Positions 1 to 8,982 of a DNA stretch of 57,931 bases are shown here, piece by piece. This stretch comes from Mesorhizobium silamurunense. GTDB taxonomy: Bacteria; Pseudomonadota; Alphaproteobacteria; Rhizobiales; Rhizobiaceae. The notes beneath the pieces were generated by a model that saw only the letters and a list, made by a program, of their open reading frames with translations, searched no databases and was not told the origin of the DNA. Every line of letters begins with the position of its first letter. The first letter of the stretch is position 1. Location of the stretch: positions 1 to 57,931 of the forward strand of contig NZ_JHQR01000048.1 in the NCBI RefSeq assembly GCF_014843825.1. The letters are read 5' to 3'. The position numbers and the translations under genes are program-made.

Positions 1-2
1 GT

Positions 3-761
3 GGCACCATCGGCGTCGTGCTGACCGGCTGGACGCTCTCCATGGTGGCCGGCGTCTCGCTGTCGGCGGTGCTTGCCGACCTCATCCACTGGCGCGCCGT
101 CTTCGCCGCCGTTGCACTTCTGGCTGCGGCAGCCGTCGCCGGGTTGGCTGTCAGTTCGCTGCGCGACATGACGAAAAACGGCCCTGCGCCTTCGCCGCTT
201 GGCGCGCTCGCCGTGCCCGGCATCCTGCCGCTGCTGGTCGCCTGCGGCGCCTTCATGACCGCCTTCTACGGCGTCTACGGCTATCTAGGCGATCACCTTC
301 ACCAGGGCCTCGGCGAGCCGGTCAGCGCCAACGGCCTTGCGGCGGTCGCCTATGGCCTCGGCTTCGGCGCGGCAGCACTGCTCGACGGCGTCATCGACCG
401 CCTCGGCGCGCGGTGGGTCATGCCGTTCGCCTATCTCCTGGTGGCTGCCGTCTATGTCGCCATGGCCCTGGCAAGCGGCGGCTTCGGTCCGCTGATGGCG
501 ACCATCGCCATCTGGGGCCTGGCCAACCATTTCGGGCTGAATGTCCTGGTCATGAGGCTGACCGCGCTCGACCCCGCGCGGCGCGGCACCATCATGGGCC
601 TGAACAGCGCGGTCACCTATCTCGCCGTGACCGTCGGCACCGCGGGCTTCGGCCCGCTCTACACAAGCCTCGGCTTCGCCAAATGCGCCCTGATCGCCGC
701 CTTGCTGATGCTGGTGGCGGCATCGGCCGCGGCATGGCGGCAAGCTAGTGCCGTGCAATAG
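3..761 (+). CDS. MFS transporter, C-terminal part (5' end outside window)
   Basis: The reading frame is already open at base 3, so the gene begins upstream of the window and the first in-window GTG (18) is not its start. The visible 252 or so residues contain about seven hydrophobic segments with short charged loops (for example RLGAR and RLTALDPARRG), typical of the second half of a 12-helix major facilitator. This half resembles sugar-efflux/drug-resistance MFS proteins of the AraJ/YdhP kind, an impression from the sequence rather than a search. Substrate cannot be told. It ends 58 nt before the acetyltransferase gene, on the same strand. Confidence 0.75.
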   Translation, partial: GTIGVVLTGWTLSMVAGVSLSAVLADLIHWRAVFAAVALLAAAAVAGLAVSSLRDMTKNGPAPSPLGALAVPGILPLLVACGAFMTAFYGVYGYLGDHLHQGLGEPVSANGLAAVAYGLGFGAAALLDGVIDRLGARWVMPFAYLLVAAVYVAMALASGGFGPLMATIAIWGLANHFGLNVLVMRLTALDPARRGTIMGLNSAVTYLAVTVGTAGFGPLYTSLGFAKCALIAALLMLVAASAAAWRQASAVQ

Positions 762-819
762 GCTTGCGTCTGCGTTCGCTCCTTCGCTAAGGCTGGCCTC
801 CGAACCGCACGGAGCCACG

Positions 820-1242
820 ATGAAGACGACGCTCGAGATCACCGACGAGCCCCTACCGCAGGACCTCGCCCGTGTCGGCGAGGGCTTGACCGCTTTCAAC
901 GACCACGATGTCGGAGCCTCAGGCCGCAAGTCGCTGGCCGTTTTCGTTCGCGACGATGCCGGCGCGATCGTCGCCGGCATTTCCGGCTACACCGCCTGGG
1001 GCTGGCTCTACGTGCAATGGCTCTGGGTCGACGAAAAGCTGCGCGGCCGGCGCATCGCCGCCAGCATGCTGGACGCCGCCGAACGGGAAGCTCTGGCGCG
1101 CGGCTGCCAAGCCGCCTGGATCGACACTTTCAATCCGACCGCGGCCAAGGTCTATCAGCGCCAAGGCTACCAGCCGTTCGGCACGCTTCCCGACTTCCCA
1201 GTCGGCCGCAGCCGCATCTTCCTGCAGAAGAAGTTGCCTTAA
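820..1242 (+). CDS. GNAT family N-acetyltransferase
   Basis: A 140-aa protein with the acetyl-CoA binding signature of the GNAT fold: beta strand [15 protein letters not shown] followed by [14 protein letters not shown] (about residues 75-90), then the family's C-terminal [13 protein letters not shown] strand-helix-strand. It should transfer an acetyl group from acetyl-CoA to an amine; the acceptor is unknown. ATG 820 is preferred because GGAG lies 5 nt upstream and the encoded start [11 protein letters not shown] fits family length; an in-frame start at 748 would add an Arg/Ser-rich non-homologous stretch. Its stop overlaps the convergent anmK stop by a few bases. Confidence 0.85.
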   Translation: MKTTLEITDEPLPQDLARVGEGLTAFNDHDVGASGRKSLAVFVRDDAGAIVAGISGYTAWGWLYVQWLWVDEKLRGRRIAASMLDAAEREALARGCQAAWIDTFNPTAAKVYQRQGYQPFGTLPDFPVGRSRIFLQKKLP

Positions 1243-2354
1243 CCCGCGAGCTTTCCGCCGCGCATCGGCCGCGGCACCCCGGTGGTGCTCGGAAAGCTGA
1301 TCGGCAGCCCGCGCAGCACGCGGACCGCCAGGAAGGCGAAGCACTCCGCTTCCACCGCGTCGCCCTTCCATCCGAGCGTCTCGGCCTGCACCACTTCGAC
1401 GCCGGCGCGGCGGCCGAGCATCGCCATCATCGTCGGGTTGCGGCGGCCGCCGCCGCTCACCGCCAGCCGCTTCGGCCGGCGCGGCAACAGGTCGAGCGCC
1501 TTGCCGACCGCCGAGACCGTGAAAGCCGTCAACGTCGCCGCTCCGTCCTCCACGCCAAGCCCATCGGCCATCGCCGCCGTGAAGTCGAAGCGGTCGAGCG
1601 ACTTCGGATAAGGTTTTGTCAGATAAGGATGCCGCAGCAGCCGCTCGAGCCTTGCCTCGTCGACGGTGCCCGCAGCCGCCAGCTTGCCGTCTCGGTCCAT
1701 CTCGCCGAGACTCTTCGACTTGATGAAATCGTTGACCGGCGCATTGGCCGGTCCGGTGTCGAAGGCAACGATATTGTCCTTGCCGTCCCACCAGGTGATG
1801 TTGCCGACGCCGCCGAGGTTGAGCACGGCGGTGTCGCCGCTGGAGTCCGCCTCCTTGAGCAGCGCCGCGTGGTAGGCGGCGGCCAAAGGCGCGCCTTGCC
1901 CGCCGGCTGCCACGTCGGCCGAGCGGAAATCATAGGCGACCTTGGTGCCGAGAAGGGCCGCCATCAACTCGCCGTCGCCGAGCTGGCGGGTCCTGCCGAT
2001 CCGTCCCGGCTGCGGGGCGCGGTGCAGCACCGTCTGGCCGTGGAAGCCGACGACGCCGATATCGGCCATGGTCAGCCCATAGCTTTCGACAAGATGCTTG
2101 ACCGCGGCCGACTGCGCGCGCGTCAACGTTTCCTCGGCCTCACGGAAGATCGCTGGTTCCGGCCCATCAAAATTCCAGGCACGCGCCTGGCGCAGCGTCT
2201 CTTCCAGAAGCGTGCGGATCGATTGCGGGTAGGGGGCCAGAGTATAGGTGCCGAAGTCGGCGATGCGCTCGCCGTCGGTCTTGATCAGCGCCACGTCGAT
2301 GTTGCCGTCAAGCACCGTGCCGGTCATCAGGCCGACGGCCCAGATTGGTTCCAT
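1239..2354 (-). CDS. anmK: Anhydro-N-acetylmuramic acid kinase
   Basis: A 371-aa AnmK, which phosphorylates and opens 1,6-anhydro-MurNAc to MurNAc-6-phosphate during cytoplasmic recycling of peptidoglycan. Seen: the N-terminal phosphate-binding loop [11 protein letters not shown] (residues 8-18; many relatives have MSGTSxDG), [12 protein letters not shown], the [21 protein letters not shown] segment, and a late [13 protein letters not shown] motif. The ATG at 2354 follows a good GAGGAG ribosome site; an earlier in-frame start adds 19 residues outside the family. Convergent with the GNAT gene (stops overlap) and divergent from the SDR gene across about 216 bp. No murQ or nagZ neighbour is seen. 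Confidence 0.93.
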   Translation of the reverse strand: MEPIWAVGLMTGTVLDGNIDVALIKTDGERIADFGTYTLAPYPQSIRTLLEETLRQARAWNFDGPEPAIFREAEETLTRAQSAAVKHLVESYGLTMADIGVVGFHGQTVLHRAPQPGRIGRTRQLGDGELMAALLGTKVAYDFRSADVAAGGQGAPLAAAYHAALLKEADSSGDTAVLNLGGVGNITWWDGKDNIVAFDTGPANAPVNDFIKSKSLGEMDRDGKLAAAGTVDEARLERLLRHPYLTKPYPKSLDRFDFTAAMADGLGVEDGAATLTAFTVSAVGKALDLLPRRPKRLAVSGGGRRNPTMMAMLGRRAGVEVVQAETLGWKGDAVEAECFAFLAVRVLRGLPISFPSTTGVPRPMRGGKLAG

Positions 2355-2570
2355 GGTCGCTCCTCGAATCGCCGTTGGTTCACGTGTCGGACGGATCGGC
2401 CCGACAGGCAAGTCTTTAGCGGGTGCCAGGACCTCTCACCCTATACCGCCAGCTTTTTGCGTCGGACGCCGAAATTGGAGCAACGTCGTTCTTGCCTCTT
2501 GCCGCCGAAGGCGCGAGCCTGTGCGACCATCGGCATCGGCCGAACATCGAAGGACACAAGGAGGAACGAG

Positions 2571-3260
2571 ATGGCAGCCAATGTCGCAGTGATCGCAGGT
2601 GCAGGGCAGGGCCTCAGCGCCTCGCTGGCGCGGCTCCTCGGCAAGGAAGGTTTTCGCGTCGTCCTTGCCGCCCGCAACATCGACAAGCTCGCCGCGCTGG
2701 TTCAGGAGACCGGCGCGCAGGCGGTGGAGACGGACGTGTCGGATGCCGCTTCCGTCGCACGGCTGTTCGAGGTCGCCGACAAGGCCGGCCCGCTCGAAAT
2801 TGCCGTCTTCAATGCCAGTGGCCGCACGCGTGGCCCGATCGCCGAGCTCGATCCGGAGGCGGTCAAGCAGGCCCTGCTCGTCGGCGCCTATGGTGGCTTC
2901 CTCGTCGGCCAGCAGGCGGCGCGCCGGCTTCTTGCACGCGGTTCCGGCTCGATCCTGTTCACCGGCGCGACCGCAAGCCTCAAGGGGTTCTCGGGCTCGG
3001 CCGGTTTCGCCATGCCGAAATTCGGGCTCCGCGGGCTGGCGCAGTCGATGGCGCGTGAGCTTAGCCCGAAGAACATCCACGTCGCGCATTTCATCATTGA
3101 CGGCCAGATCGAGCCGCCCGCACAGGCAGCCGACCCCGACCGTCCTGATCGTCGCCTTTCGCCCGACGCGATCGCCGAAACCGACCTCGCGATCCATCGC
3201 CAGCATCGCAGCGCCTGGAGCTTCGAGGTCGAGCTCAGGCCATGGGTCGAGACATTCTGA
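2571..3260 (+). CDS. SDR family protein lacking the catalytic tyrosine
   Basis: A 229-aa short-chain dehydrogenase/reductase fold. The nucleotide-binding turn reads GAGQGLS (residues 10-16), and the NNAG motif appears as NASG (81-84). At the active site the usual YxxxK is FAMPK (146-150), so Lys150 is kept but Tyr is Phe; Ser in TGATAS is present. A strong AAGGAGG ribosome site precedes ATG 2571. NAD(P) binding is likely, but classical SDR proton relay would be impaired; a subfamily with this change may use another residue or not be an oxidoreductase. Substrate unknown; monocistronic as far as visible. Confidence 0.85.
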   Translation: MAANVAVIAGAGQGLSASLARLLGKEGFRVVLAARNIDKLAALVQETGAQAVETDVSDAASVARLFEVADKAGPLEIAVFNASGRTRGPIAELDPEAVKQALLVGAYGGFLVGQQAARRLLARGSGSILFTGATASLKGFSGSAGFAMPKFGLRGLAQSMARELSPKNIHVAHFIIDGQIEPPAQAADPDRPDRRLSPDAIAETDLAIHRQHRSAWSFEVELRPWVETF

Positions 3261-3491
3261 CGGCGCCAAGTGTTCTCCCTGAATGGCATTATGAGCCGCA
3301 GACCGTTCATGCCATTTATTCGTCAAACCGCTTTATCCCTCGCAGAGTCAGTGTGTTCGTGGAGGCGTTCGCATCGCACCTTCGGAAACTCGGATAGATG
3401 AATAGAAAATCGTTCTTCCTGGCGCCTTCGACTAAGGGCCGTAGTTGGCTCGCACCAATTCGGCTATCAGAACAGGATATCGGCGGCGGGA

Positions 3492-3842
3492 TATGAGCCC
3501 TGCCTTCGTGCAAGCAGCGAGTTTCAGGAGCGCGTCGACAGCGCGATCGCTCTCAAGGCCGGGTCGATCGCGGAAGCAGCTGCCGAGACCGAGCGCGCGC
3601 TTCATCTCGCGCAATTGGCCGGCGCCGACGCCGCCCTGCTCGGCTGCACCGAACTGTCGGTGGTGGCCGCCGGTCTCAATGACACGAACGGATTGATCGT
3701 CATCGACAGCAATGCGGCTTTGGCGCGGGCTTGTCTGACGCGATTGGGCTTTGGGACGCAGGAAGCCGGAGGCCTGTCGACCATGTCGCCGCTGCGGGAA
3801 CACGATGGATTGCCCTGGCCCGCTGCGCAGCGGGCTTCATAG
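3492..3842 (+). pseudogene. Remnant of an Asp/Glu (hydantoin) racemase family gene
   Basis: The frame around 3501-3842 encodes a stretch that reads like the C-terminal third of an aspartate/glutamate racemase: EFQERVDSAIALKAG, then GADAALLGCTELSVVAAGL, where GCTEL is the family's second catalytic-cysteine motif, then IDSNAALARACLTRLGF. No N-terminal half (GG(M/L)xxxxT motif and first Cys) is found upstream in any frame, and no convincing start or ribosome site is visible, so this looks like a decayed fragment. The flanks 3261-3491 and 3843-4052 show no gene, hairpin or repeat I can support. Confidence 0.45.
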
Positions 3843-4052
3843 GCGCCGCAGCTTCGACCTTTCGCCACGCCGAATGTCTGCCCGACGGCGGCCGGCGTTC
3901 TCCAAGTCATAAAATCTTTGAGAGAATATTTTCCGCCTCCCGTTCGATAGGAAATGAGCTTCTTTGCCCAGCCGGGCAGCATTGGTGATGCTGGCATCAA
4001 GGCTTCGCACTCCGCCAGGCCGAAATGAATTCAGGATCGCAAGGAACGCATC

Positions 4053-4904
4053 ATGTCCGACCTCGGCAACGCTTCAAAATCTCTCGTTACGTCAATCACC
4101 AGGCGCGCCGGACTTGCCGCGCTTCTCGCCGCGACATTCGCCGTCATCGGCCTCACTGCGCCCTCTCCGTCCTTCGCCGACGACAAGAAGGCGATCAAGG
4201 TCGGCATCATCAGCGGCGAGGATGAGGACGTCTGGCGGGTCGTCACCGCCGAAGCGGCCAAGAAAGGACTGACGATCGAGGCCGTCGTATTCAACGACTA
4301 CACCCAGCCCAACGAGGCGCTGGAGCGTGGCGAGATCGACGCCAATGCCTTCCAGCACAAGCCCTATCTCGACAACCAGATCAAGACTCAAGGCTATCAT
4401 ATCGTCCCGGTCGGCTATACCGGTGTCTGGCCGATCGGCCTCTATTCGAAGAAGCACTCCAAGGTCGCCGACCTGCCGGAAGGCGCCGTCATCGGCCTGC
4501 CCAGCGATCCCTCCAACGAAGGCCGCGCGCTGCATGTGTTGGAGCATGAAGGCCTGATCAAGCTGAAGGACGGCACCGGCATCCTGGCGACGACCGCCGA
4601 CATTGCCGAGAACCCGAAGAAGCTCGAGATCAAGGAGCTCGACGCCGGTATCGTCGGCCGCTCGGTCGACGATCTCGACGCCGCTGTTGTCAACACCGAC
4701 TGGGCGCTGAAGAGCGGGCTTTCGCCGGAAAACCGCATCGCGCAGGAGCCGGTGGCCGACAATCCCTACCGCAACTTCATCGCCGTCAAGGCCGGCAGCG
4801 AGAACGAGCCCTGGGTGAAGACCCTGGTCGCCTCCTACCAGAACGAGACGGTGAAGGCCGAGTTCGACAAGGTCTACAAGGGCACCGGGATCAGCGCCTA
4901 TTGA
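4053..4904 (+). CDS. metQ: Methionine ABC transporter substrate-binding protein (MetQ/NlpA family)
   Basis: A 283-aa periplasmic binding protein of the NlpA/MetQ family. Residues 1-42 form a Sec-type signal peptide ending at SFA-DD; there is no lipobox Cys, so the mature protein should be soluble. Family motifs include [41 protein letters not shown] (in two adjoining pieces), [14 protein letters not shown] and a C-terminal NPYRNF. It should bind methionine (L, D or formyl forms) and deliver it to MetI. AAGGA lies upstream of ATG 4053. First gene of metQ-metN-metI; 83 nt with two hairpins separates it from metN. Confidence 0.88.
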   Translation: MSDLGNASKSLVTSITRRAGLAALLAATFAVIGLTAPSPSFADDKKAIKVGIISGEDEDVWRVVTAEAAKKGLTIEAVVFNDYTQPNEALERGEIDANAFQHKPYLDNQIKTQGYHIVPVGYTGVWPIGLYSKKHSKVADLPEGAVIGLPSDPSNEGRALHVLEHEGLIKLKDGTGILATTADIAENPKKLEIKELDAGIVGRSVDDLDAAVVNTDWALKSGLSPENRIAQEPVADNPYRNFIAVKAGSENEPWVKTLVASYQNETVKAEFDKVYKGTGISAY

Positions 4905-4927
4905 TCGGCGCGTGGCTGGCGGGAACT

Positions 4928-4970
4928 GGCGGTCCGCTCCTGAGCGGACCGCCGTCGCGTTTGCGCGACG
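4928..4970 (+). other. Two intercistronic stem-loops between metQ and metN
   Basis: Arms GGCGGTCCGC (4928-4937) and GCGGACCGCC (4944-4953) form a perfect 10-bp stem, followed at once by CGTCGCG (4953-4959) and CGCGACG (4964-4970). No T-run follows, so this looks like an mRNA-stabilising or processing hairpin after the binding-protein gene rather than a terminator. Inference only. Confidence 0.5.
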
Positions 4971-4987
4971 CAGAAACGGAAGTAGAG

Positions 4988-6072
4988 ATGAACCAGCACG
5001 TCACGGCCGATATCGCTGATCCGGTCCACATCCAACCCAAGGGGTTGGAAGATGTTGTCCGCCTCGTCGATCTGAAGCGCCGCTTCGGCGCGACGGCGGC
5101 GCTAGACGGCGTCTCGCTCACGTTGCGGAAGGGCGAGGTCCTCGGCATCATCGGCCGCAGCGGGGCCGGCAAGTCGACGCTGATCCGCTGCCTGAACGGC
5201 CTTGAGCGGCCCGATTCCGGCGAGGTCTTCATCGAGGGCCGTGAAATCAGCGGTTTGAGCGAACGCGACTTGCAGCCGCTGCGCCGCCGCATCGGCACCA
5301 GCACTTCAACCTTTTGTCGGCGAAGACCGTCGAGGAAAACGTCGCGCTGCCACTCAAGATCGAAGGCCGGCCGCGTGCCGAGCGCCTGGCGCGCGCGGCT
5401 GAGCTGCTGCAGCTTGTCGGCCTCTCGGAGAAAGCCAAGGCCTATCCGGCATCGCTGTCGGGCGGGCAGAAGCAGCGCGTCGGCATTGCCAGGGCGCTCG
5501 CCGCGCGACCGGCGCTGCTGCTTTCCGACGAGGCGACGTCGGCGCTCGATCCGGAGACGACGCGCTCGATCCTGGCGCTGCTCAAGGGCATCAATTCCAG
5601 GCTCGGCCTCACCATCCTGCTCATCACTCACGAAATGGAGGTGATCCGCTCGATCGCCGACCGCGTGGCGGTGATTGATGCCGGGCGGATCGTCGAGGAG
5701 GGCGCCGTCTGGCAGGTCTTCGCCAATCCGAAATCCGAGATCACCCGCAGCCTGCTCGGCGCGATCCGGCCGCAACTGCCCCCCGAGATCGCCAGCCGGC
5801 TTGCTGCGGGCGAGGGCGCGGAAACGATCCTCAAGGTCGATGTGGCCGGTGAGGCGGCGCGCGGTCCGCTGCTCTCTGACCTGAGCGCCGGCGTGCCTGC
5901 GCCGTTCCGCCTCGTGCATGGCGGTGTCGATCATGTCCAGGGACAGCCCATCGGAACGCTGTTCCTCGCCGTCTCCGGCGCCGACGCCGCGCTCCTCGCA
6001 CAGACAATCGCATTACTGAAAGACCGCGGCGCGCGGGTGGAGGTCCTTGGCAATGTCGCCCGTCCTGTTTGA
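4988..6072 (+). pseudogene. metN: Methionine ABC transporter ATP-binding protein, frameshifted
   Basis: Two frames together make one MetN of about 363 aa. The first (ATG 4988) carries Walker [10 protein letters not shown] and runs to QPLRRRIG; the second resumes at [14 protein letters not shown] and contains the signature [15 protein letters not shown], Walker [14 protein letters not shown], the H-loop ITHEME and a C-terminal NIL (ACT-like) methionine-sensing domain. At 5297/5298 the sequence reads ATCGGCA-CCAGCAC where relatives would encode IG-MIF-QH; adding 7 nt (TGATCTT) would restore both frame and the MIF of the Q-loop and give 1092 nt, a whole number of codons. As read, the ATPase is broken. 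A start inside the second half could not give a Walker A. Confidence 0.8.
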
Positions 6073-6709
6073 ACTCCTGCTCCGCTCGATCTGGGAGACC
6101 GTGCTGATGACCGGCGCTTCCGGCCTCATCTCGCTGGTCTTCGGCTTGCCGCTTGGGCTGGCGCTGGTCGCCACTGATCGCGGCGGCATCGCCGAAAACC
6201 TCTGGGTGAACCGCATCCTCGGCGCTGTCATCAACGGCTTCCGTTCGGTCCCCTTCATCATCCTGTTGGTGGCGCTGATCCCGGTGACGCGGCTGATCGT
6301 CGGCACCTCGATCGGCACCTGGGCGGCGATCGTGCCGCTGTCGATCGCGGCCACGCCCTACTATGCCCGCATCGCCGAAGTGTCGCTGCGCGAGGTGGAT
6401 CACGGCCTGATCGAAGCGGCGCGTGCGATGGGCGGCAACCGTTGGACGATCGTCCGCGAGGTGCTGGTGCCGGAGGCGCTGCCCGGCATCGTCGCCGGCT
6501 TCACGGTGACGCTGGTGACGCTGGTCGGCGCCTCCGCGATGGCCGGCGCCATCGGCGCAGGCGGACTTGGCGATCTCGCCATCCGCTATGGCTACCAGCG
6601 TTTTGAGACCAGCGTCATGATCGCCGTGGTCATTGTCCTGATCGTGCTGGTCTGCGGCATCCAGTGGATCGGCGACCGGCTGGTGGCGCGGCTGGATCAT
6701 CGCGGATGA
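6053..6709 (+). CDS. metI: Methionine ABC transporter permease
   Basis: A 218-aa inner-membrane permease with five predicted transmembrane helices. It contains the family loop for coupling to MetN, EAARAMGGNRWTIVREVLVPEALPGI (in adjoining pieces), and FRSVPFIILLVALIPVTRLIVG. ATG 6053 is chosen because GGAGG sits at 6039-6043; an in-frame TTG at 6047 would add two residues. The start lies inside the last codons of metN (20-nt overlap), so translation is probably coupled. With MetQ and MetN it would form the MetNIQ importer, provided metN is functional. Confidence 0.9.
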   Translation: MSPVLFELLLRSIWETVLMTGASGLISLVFGLPLGLALVATDRGGIAENLWVNRILGAVINGFRSVPFIILLVALIPVTRLIVGTSIGTWAAIVPLSIAATPYYARIAEVSLREVDHGLIEAARAMGGNRWTIVREVLVPEALPGIVAGFTVTLVTLVGASAMAGAIGAGGLGDLAIRYGYQRFETSVMIAVVIVLIVLVCGIQWIGDRLVARLDHRG

Positions 6710-6879
6710 GCGACGCGCAGCAAGCGGTGGTCGCATCGAACGTTATTTGCCGCAAAGCCCGTGAATTGAGCGCCGGCTTGCTCCGTTCGCAATGAGATTG
6801 GTTGGTGCGTTTCTTCACCCGCAATGCCGCGCATGTCATCGTGCGACGGGGCGCCAATTGCCGCAAGAGGAGCCAGTCC

Positions 6880-7899
6880 ATGGCCAGAATAATTCCGGTG
6901 CTCGATCTCGATCGCTTGGAACAGGGCGCGTCGGAACGTCGGACTTTCCTGTTTGATCTGCGAACGGCCGCCCGCGATGTCGGCTTCTTCTATCTCAGCG
7001 GCCACGGCATAACCCAGCCGGACACCGACGCGGTGCTCAATGCCGCGCGACACTTCTTTGCCTTGCCGGAATCCGACAAGCTTGGCATTGAGATGGTGAA
7101 GTCGCCGCAGTTCCGCGGCTATACGCGCGCCGGCGGGGAACTCACCAGGGGCAAGGCCGACTGGCGCGAGCAGCTCGACATCGGCGTCGAGCGTGCGACC
7201 ATTTCGCAAGGACCGGGCGTGCCGGCCTGGACGCGGCTGCAGGGACCGAACCAATGGCCGGCGGCGCTGCCTGAATTGAAGCCGGCGCTGCTTGCCTGGC
7301 AGGCCAAGGTGACCGATGTGGCGATCCGCCTGCTCAAGGCTTTCGCCCTGTCGCTCGACCAGCCCGAAGACGCCTTCGATCCGATCTATCGCGGCGAGCC
7401 CAACCACCGCATGAAGATCGTGCGCTATCCCGGCCGTGACGCAACCGGCGACGACCAGGGCGTCGGCGCGCACAAGGATGGCGGTTTCCTGACCCTGCTG
7501 CTGCAGGACGAGAACAAGGGGCTGCAGGTCGAATATGACGGTAGCTGGGTGGATGTGGATCCGATCCCGCGAACGCTGGTGGTCAATATCGGCGAGCTGC
7601 TGGAATTGGCCTCGGACGGCTATCTGAGAGCAACGGTGCATCGCGTCGTCACGCCTCCGGCCGGCGTCGGGCGGATTTCGGTTCCCTTCTTCTTCAGCGC
7701 CCGCCTCGACGCGACGATTCCGCTGCTGGACTTGCCGGAGGAGCTGGCGGCCGAGGCGCGAGGCCCGGCCAGCGATCCCGACAATCCGCTGTTCCGCAAC
7801 GTCGGAACCAATGTGCTGAAGAGCCGGCTGAGGTCCCATCCCGACGTGGCGCGGCGGCACTATGCCGACCTGTTGGAAAGGGCAGCGGCGGCTGGCTGA
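6880..7899 (+). CDS. Isopenicillin N synthase-like 2-oxoglutarate/Fe(II) oxygenase
   Basis: A 339-aa cytosolic dioxygenase. The N-terminal DIOX_N region (residues 1-130, with GFFYLSGHGI) precedes the double-stranded beta-helix core with the iron ligands His198-x-Asp200 (GAHKDGGFLTLLLQD) and His254 (ATVHRV), and the 2-oxoglutarate-binding Arg265-x-Ser267 (GRISVPFF). Such enzymes hydroxylate or oxidise small molecules with 2-oxoglutarate and O2; the substrate cannot be inferred. ATG 6880 follows AGAGGAG; an earlier in-frame GTG would add Arg-rich residues. It follows metI by 170 nt and ends before a Rho-independent terminator. Confidence 0.88.
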   Translation: MARIIPVLDLDRLEQGASERRTFLFDLRTAARDVGFFYLSGHGITQPDTDAVLNAARHFFALPESDKLGIEMVKSPQFRGYTRAGGELTRGKADWREQLDIGVERATISQGPGVPAWTRLQGPNQWPAALPELKPALLAWQAKVTDVAIRLLKAFALSLDQPEDAFDPIYRGEPNHRMKIVRYPGRDATGDDQGVGAHKDGGFLTLLLQDENKGLQVEYDGSWVDVDPIPRTLVVNIGELLELASDGYLRATVHRVVTPPAGVGRISVPFFFSARLDATIPLLDLPEELAAEARGPASDPDNPLFRNVGTNVLKSRLRSHPDVARRHYADLLERAAAAG

Positions 7900-8063
7900 G
7901 CTTTGCCGCCGCCCGGGCGATATTTTTTCGCGTTTTGGCCAGTTTTTGGAATTCTATTCGTCGCAAACCGGCCGGCCAAGGCCCAAATAACGGGTGTTGT
8001 CCGGTGTTTTCCTCCCATTGCGCCGGACGATGTTTCCCTCTGAAGGTTATCACCTTCATTCTT

Positions 8064-8098
8064 GGCCGGGCCGCTTTCGAGCCCGGCCTTTTTCTTTT
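8064..8098 (+). terminator. Rho-independent terminator after the oxygenase gene
   Basis: Perfect arms GGCCGGGC (8064-8071) and GCCCGGCC (8081-8088) with a 9-nt loop, followed by TTTTTCTTTT. It lies 164 nt after the oxygenase stop on the same strand. Confidence 0.85.
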
Positions 8099-8101
8099 CC
8101 A

Positions 8102-8140
8102 AGCAATTCCAGGAAAAGTGCGAAACGGTTTTCCGTCCGG
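8102..8140 (+). repeat. Dispersed hairpin repeat, partial copy
   Basis: Begins AGCAATTCCAGGAAAAGTG and continues CGAAACGGTTTTCCGTCCGG, matching the copy at 22501-22552 over about 39 nt. The GGAAAA/TTTTCC inner arms are intact; the outer GAATTGC arm found in the other copy is missing here. Orientation is arbitrary. Confidence 0.7.
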
Positions 8141-8196
8141 ACGACGTCCTTACCCGTGATCGCGCCGTAGCGTGTCTTGCCGCCGGCGGTGAAGGT

Positions 8197-8243
8197 GGCG
8201 TCTGGGGAGATATCCGGCAGGACTGAGGGGCGCGACGGAACGC
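8197..8243 (+). repeat. Partial RIME-like repeat (right end only)
   Basis: The stretch containing GGGGAGATATCCGGCAGGAC and GAGGGGCGCGACGGAACGC matches the right end of the longer elements at 37721-37870 and 53066-53204. The left palindrome is absent. Together with the terminator and the hairpin repeat this accounts for much of the 7900-8492 gap; the rest (8244-8492) is AT-richer and probably holds the promoter of the marR gene. Confidence 0.55.
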
Positions 8244-8492
8244 GATCATCGAACAGAATTATTACGGCGCGATGATCGGCGGGGCTGCTGGGTCGGACTG
8301 GCGCGGCGTCGGTATCGTTGATCGGTTAATATATGAGTTACATCTTTGCGACCGAATGTCAGGCGTCGTTCTCTATGCGGATGCAGCTTCCGGGGGTGGA
8401 ATTGCCGCTCTCGGCAAAACCGCAGATACAGCTACGATCCGAGCGTTAAAATTTGCCGCAGGTTGTATTGGTTGGATTTTCGGAGACCTGAA

Positions 8493-8930
8493 TTGCTACC
8501 GCCCAACACCCGCCGTTCTTTGCCGATGGCTCTTCTGCGTGCCCGAGAAATGATCATGGCGCATTTTCGGCCGATGCTTGCCCGCCACGACATCACTGAG
8601 CAGCAATGGCGCGTGCTCCGCGTGTTAGCCGAAACAGGACCGCTGGAAGCGACCGAGCTCGCCAACCGCGCCTCGATCCTGCCACCCAGCCTCACTCGCA
8701 TCATCAGGGCGATGGAGGAGCGGGAGTTCATCATCCGCAACAAGGTCAAGGACGATGGCCGCCGCGCGCTGCTCGCCATCAGCCTCGCCGGTGTGGCGCT
8801 AATCGAGGAACTGGCACCTGAGCGCGCCGCCATCTACGACGCGATCGAAAAGCGCTACGGCGCCGAGCAGTACGAGCACTTGCTCGACATGCTGGAGAGC
8901 CTGATCCGGTCGGAGACGCCATCCGAGTAG
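8493..8930 (+). CDS. hpaR: MarR family regulator, HpaR-like
   Basis: A 145-aa winged-helix regulator. The segment SLPMALLRAREMIM with FRPMLARHDITEQQWRVLR closely resembles HpaR, the repressor of 4-hydroxyphenylacetate (homoprotocatechuate) degradation operons, followed by the MarR recognition helix region ASILPPSLTRIIRAMEER and the wing KVKDDGRRALL. TTG 8493 is taken as start because GGAG lies 7-8 nt upstream and the length matches HpaR (about 145-150 aa); a much earlier start gives a Cys/Arg-rich non-family extension. No aromatic-catabolic genes flank it here, so the target may be elsewhere. Confidence 0.75.
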   Translation: MLPPNTRRSLPMALLRAREMIMAHFRPMLARHDITEQQWRVLRVLAETGPLEATELANRASILPPSLTRIIRAMEEREFIIRNKVKDDGRRALLAISLAGVALIEELAPERAAIYDAIEKRYGAEQYEHLLDMLESLIRSETPSE

Positions 8931-8982
8931 GCTGGCCGGCGGAGACCGGGCTTCTCGATCATCGGCAGGCGACGACGACCTG

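Noticed and set aside
3602..4000. A 132-codon minus-strand frame opposite the racemase remnant
   Set aside because: No recognisable motif, Cys/Arg/Ser-rich, and the other strand carries racemase motifs.
3843..4052. Possible SAM riboswitch in front of metQ
   Set aside because: No SAM-I, SAM-II or SAM-V core could be traced in the leader; methionine control by another route cannot be excluded.
5314..6072. The second half of metN as an independent short ABC protein
   Set aside because: It lacks Walker A and matches the missing remainder of MetN exactly in order, so a frameshift is the simpler explanation.
8272..8553. A 93-codon plus-strand frame upstream of the HpaR-like gene
   Set aside because: It overlaps the better supported marR start, has no ribosome site and no family match.
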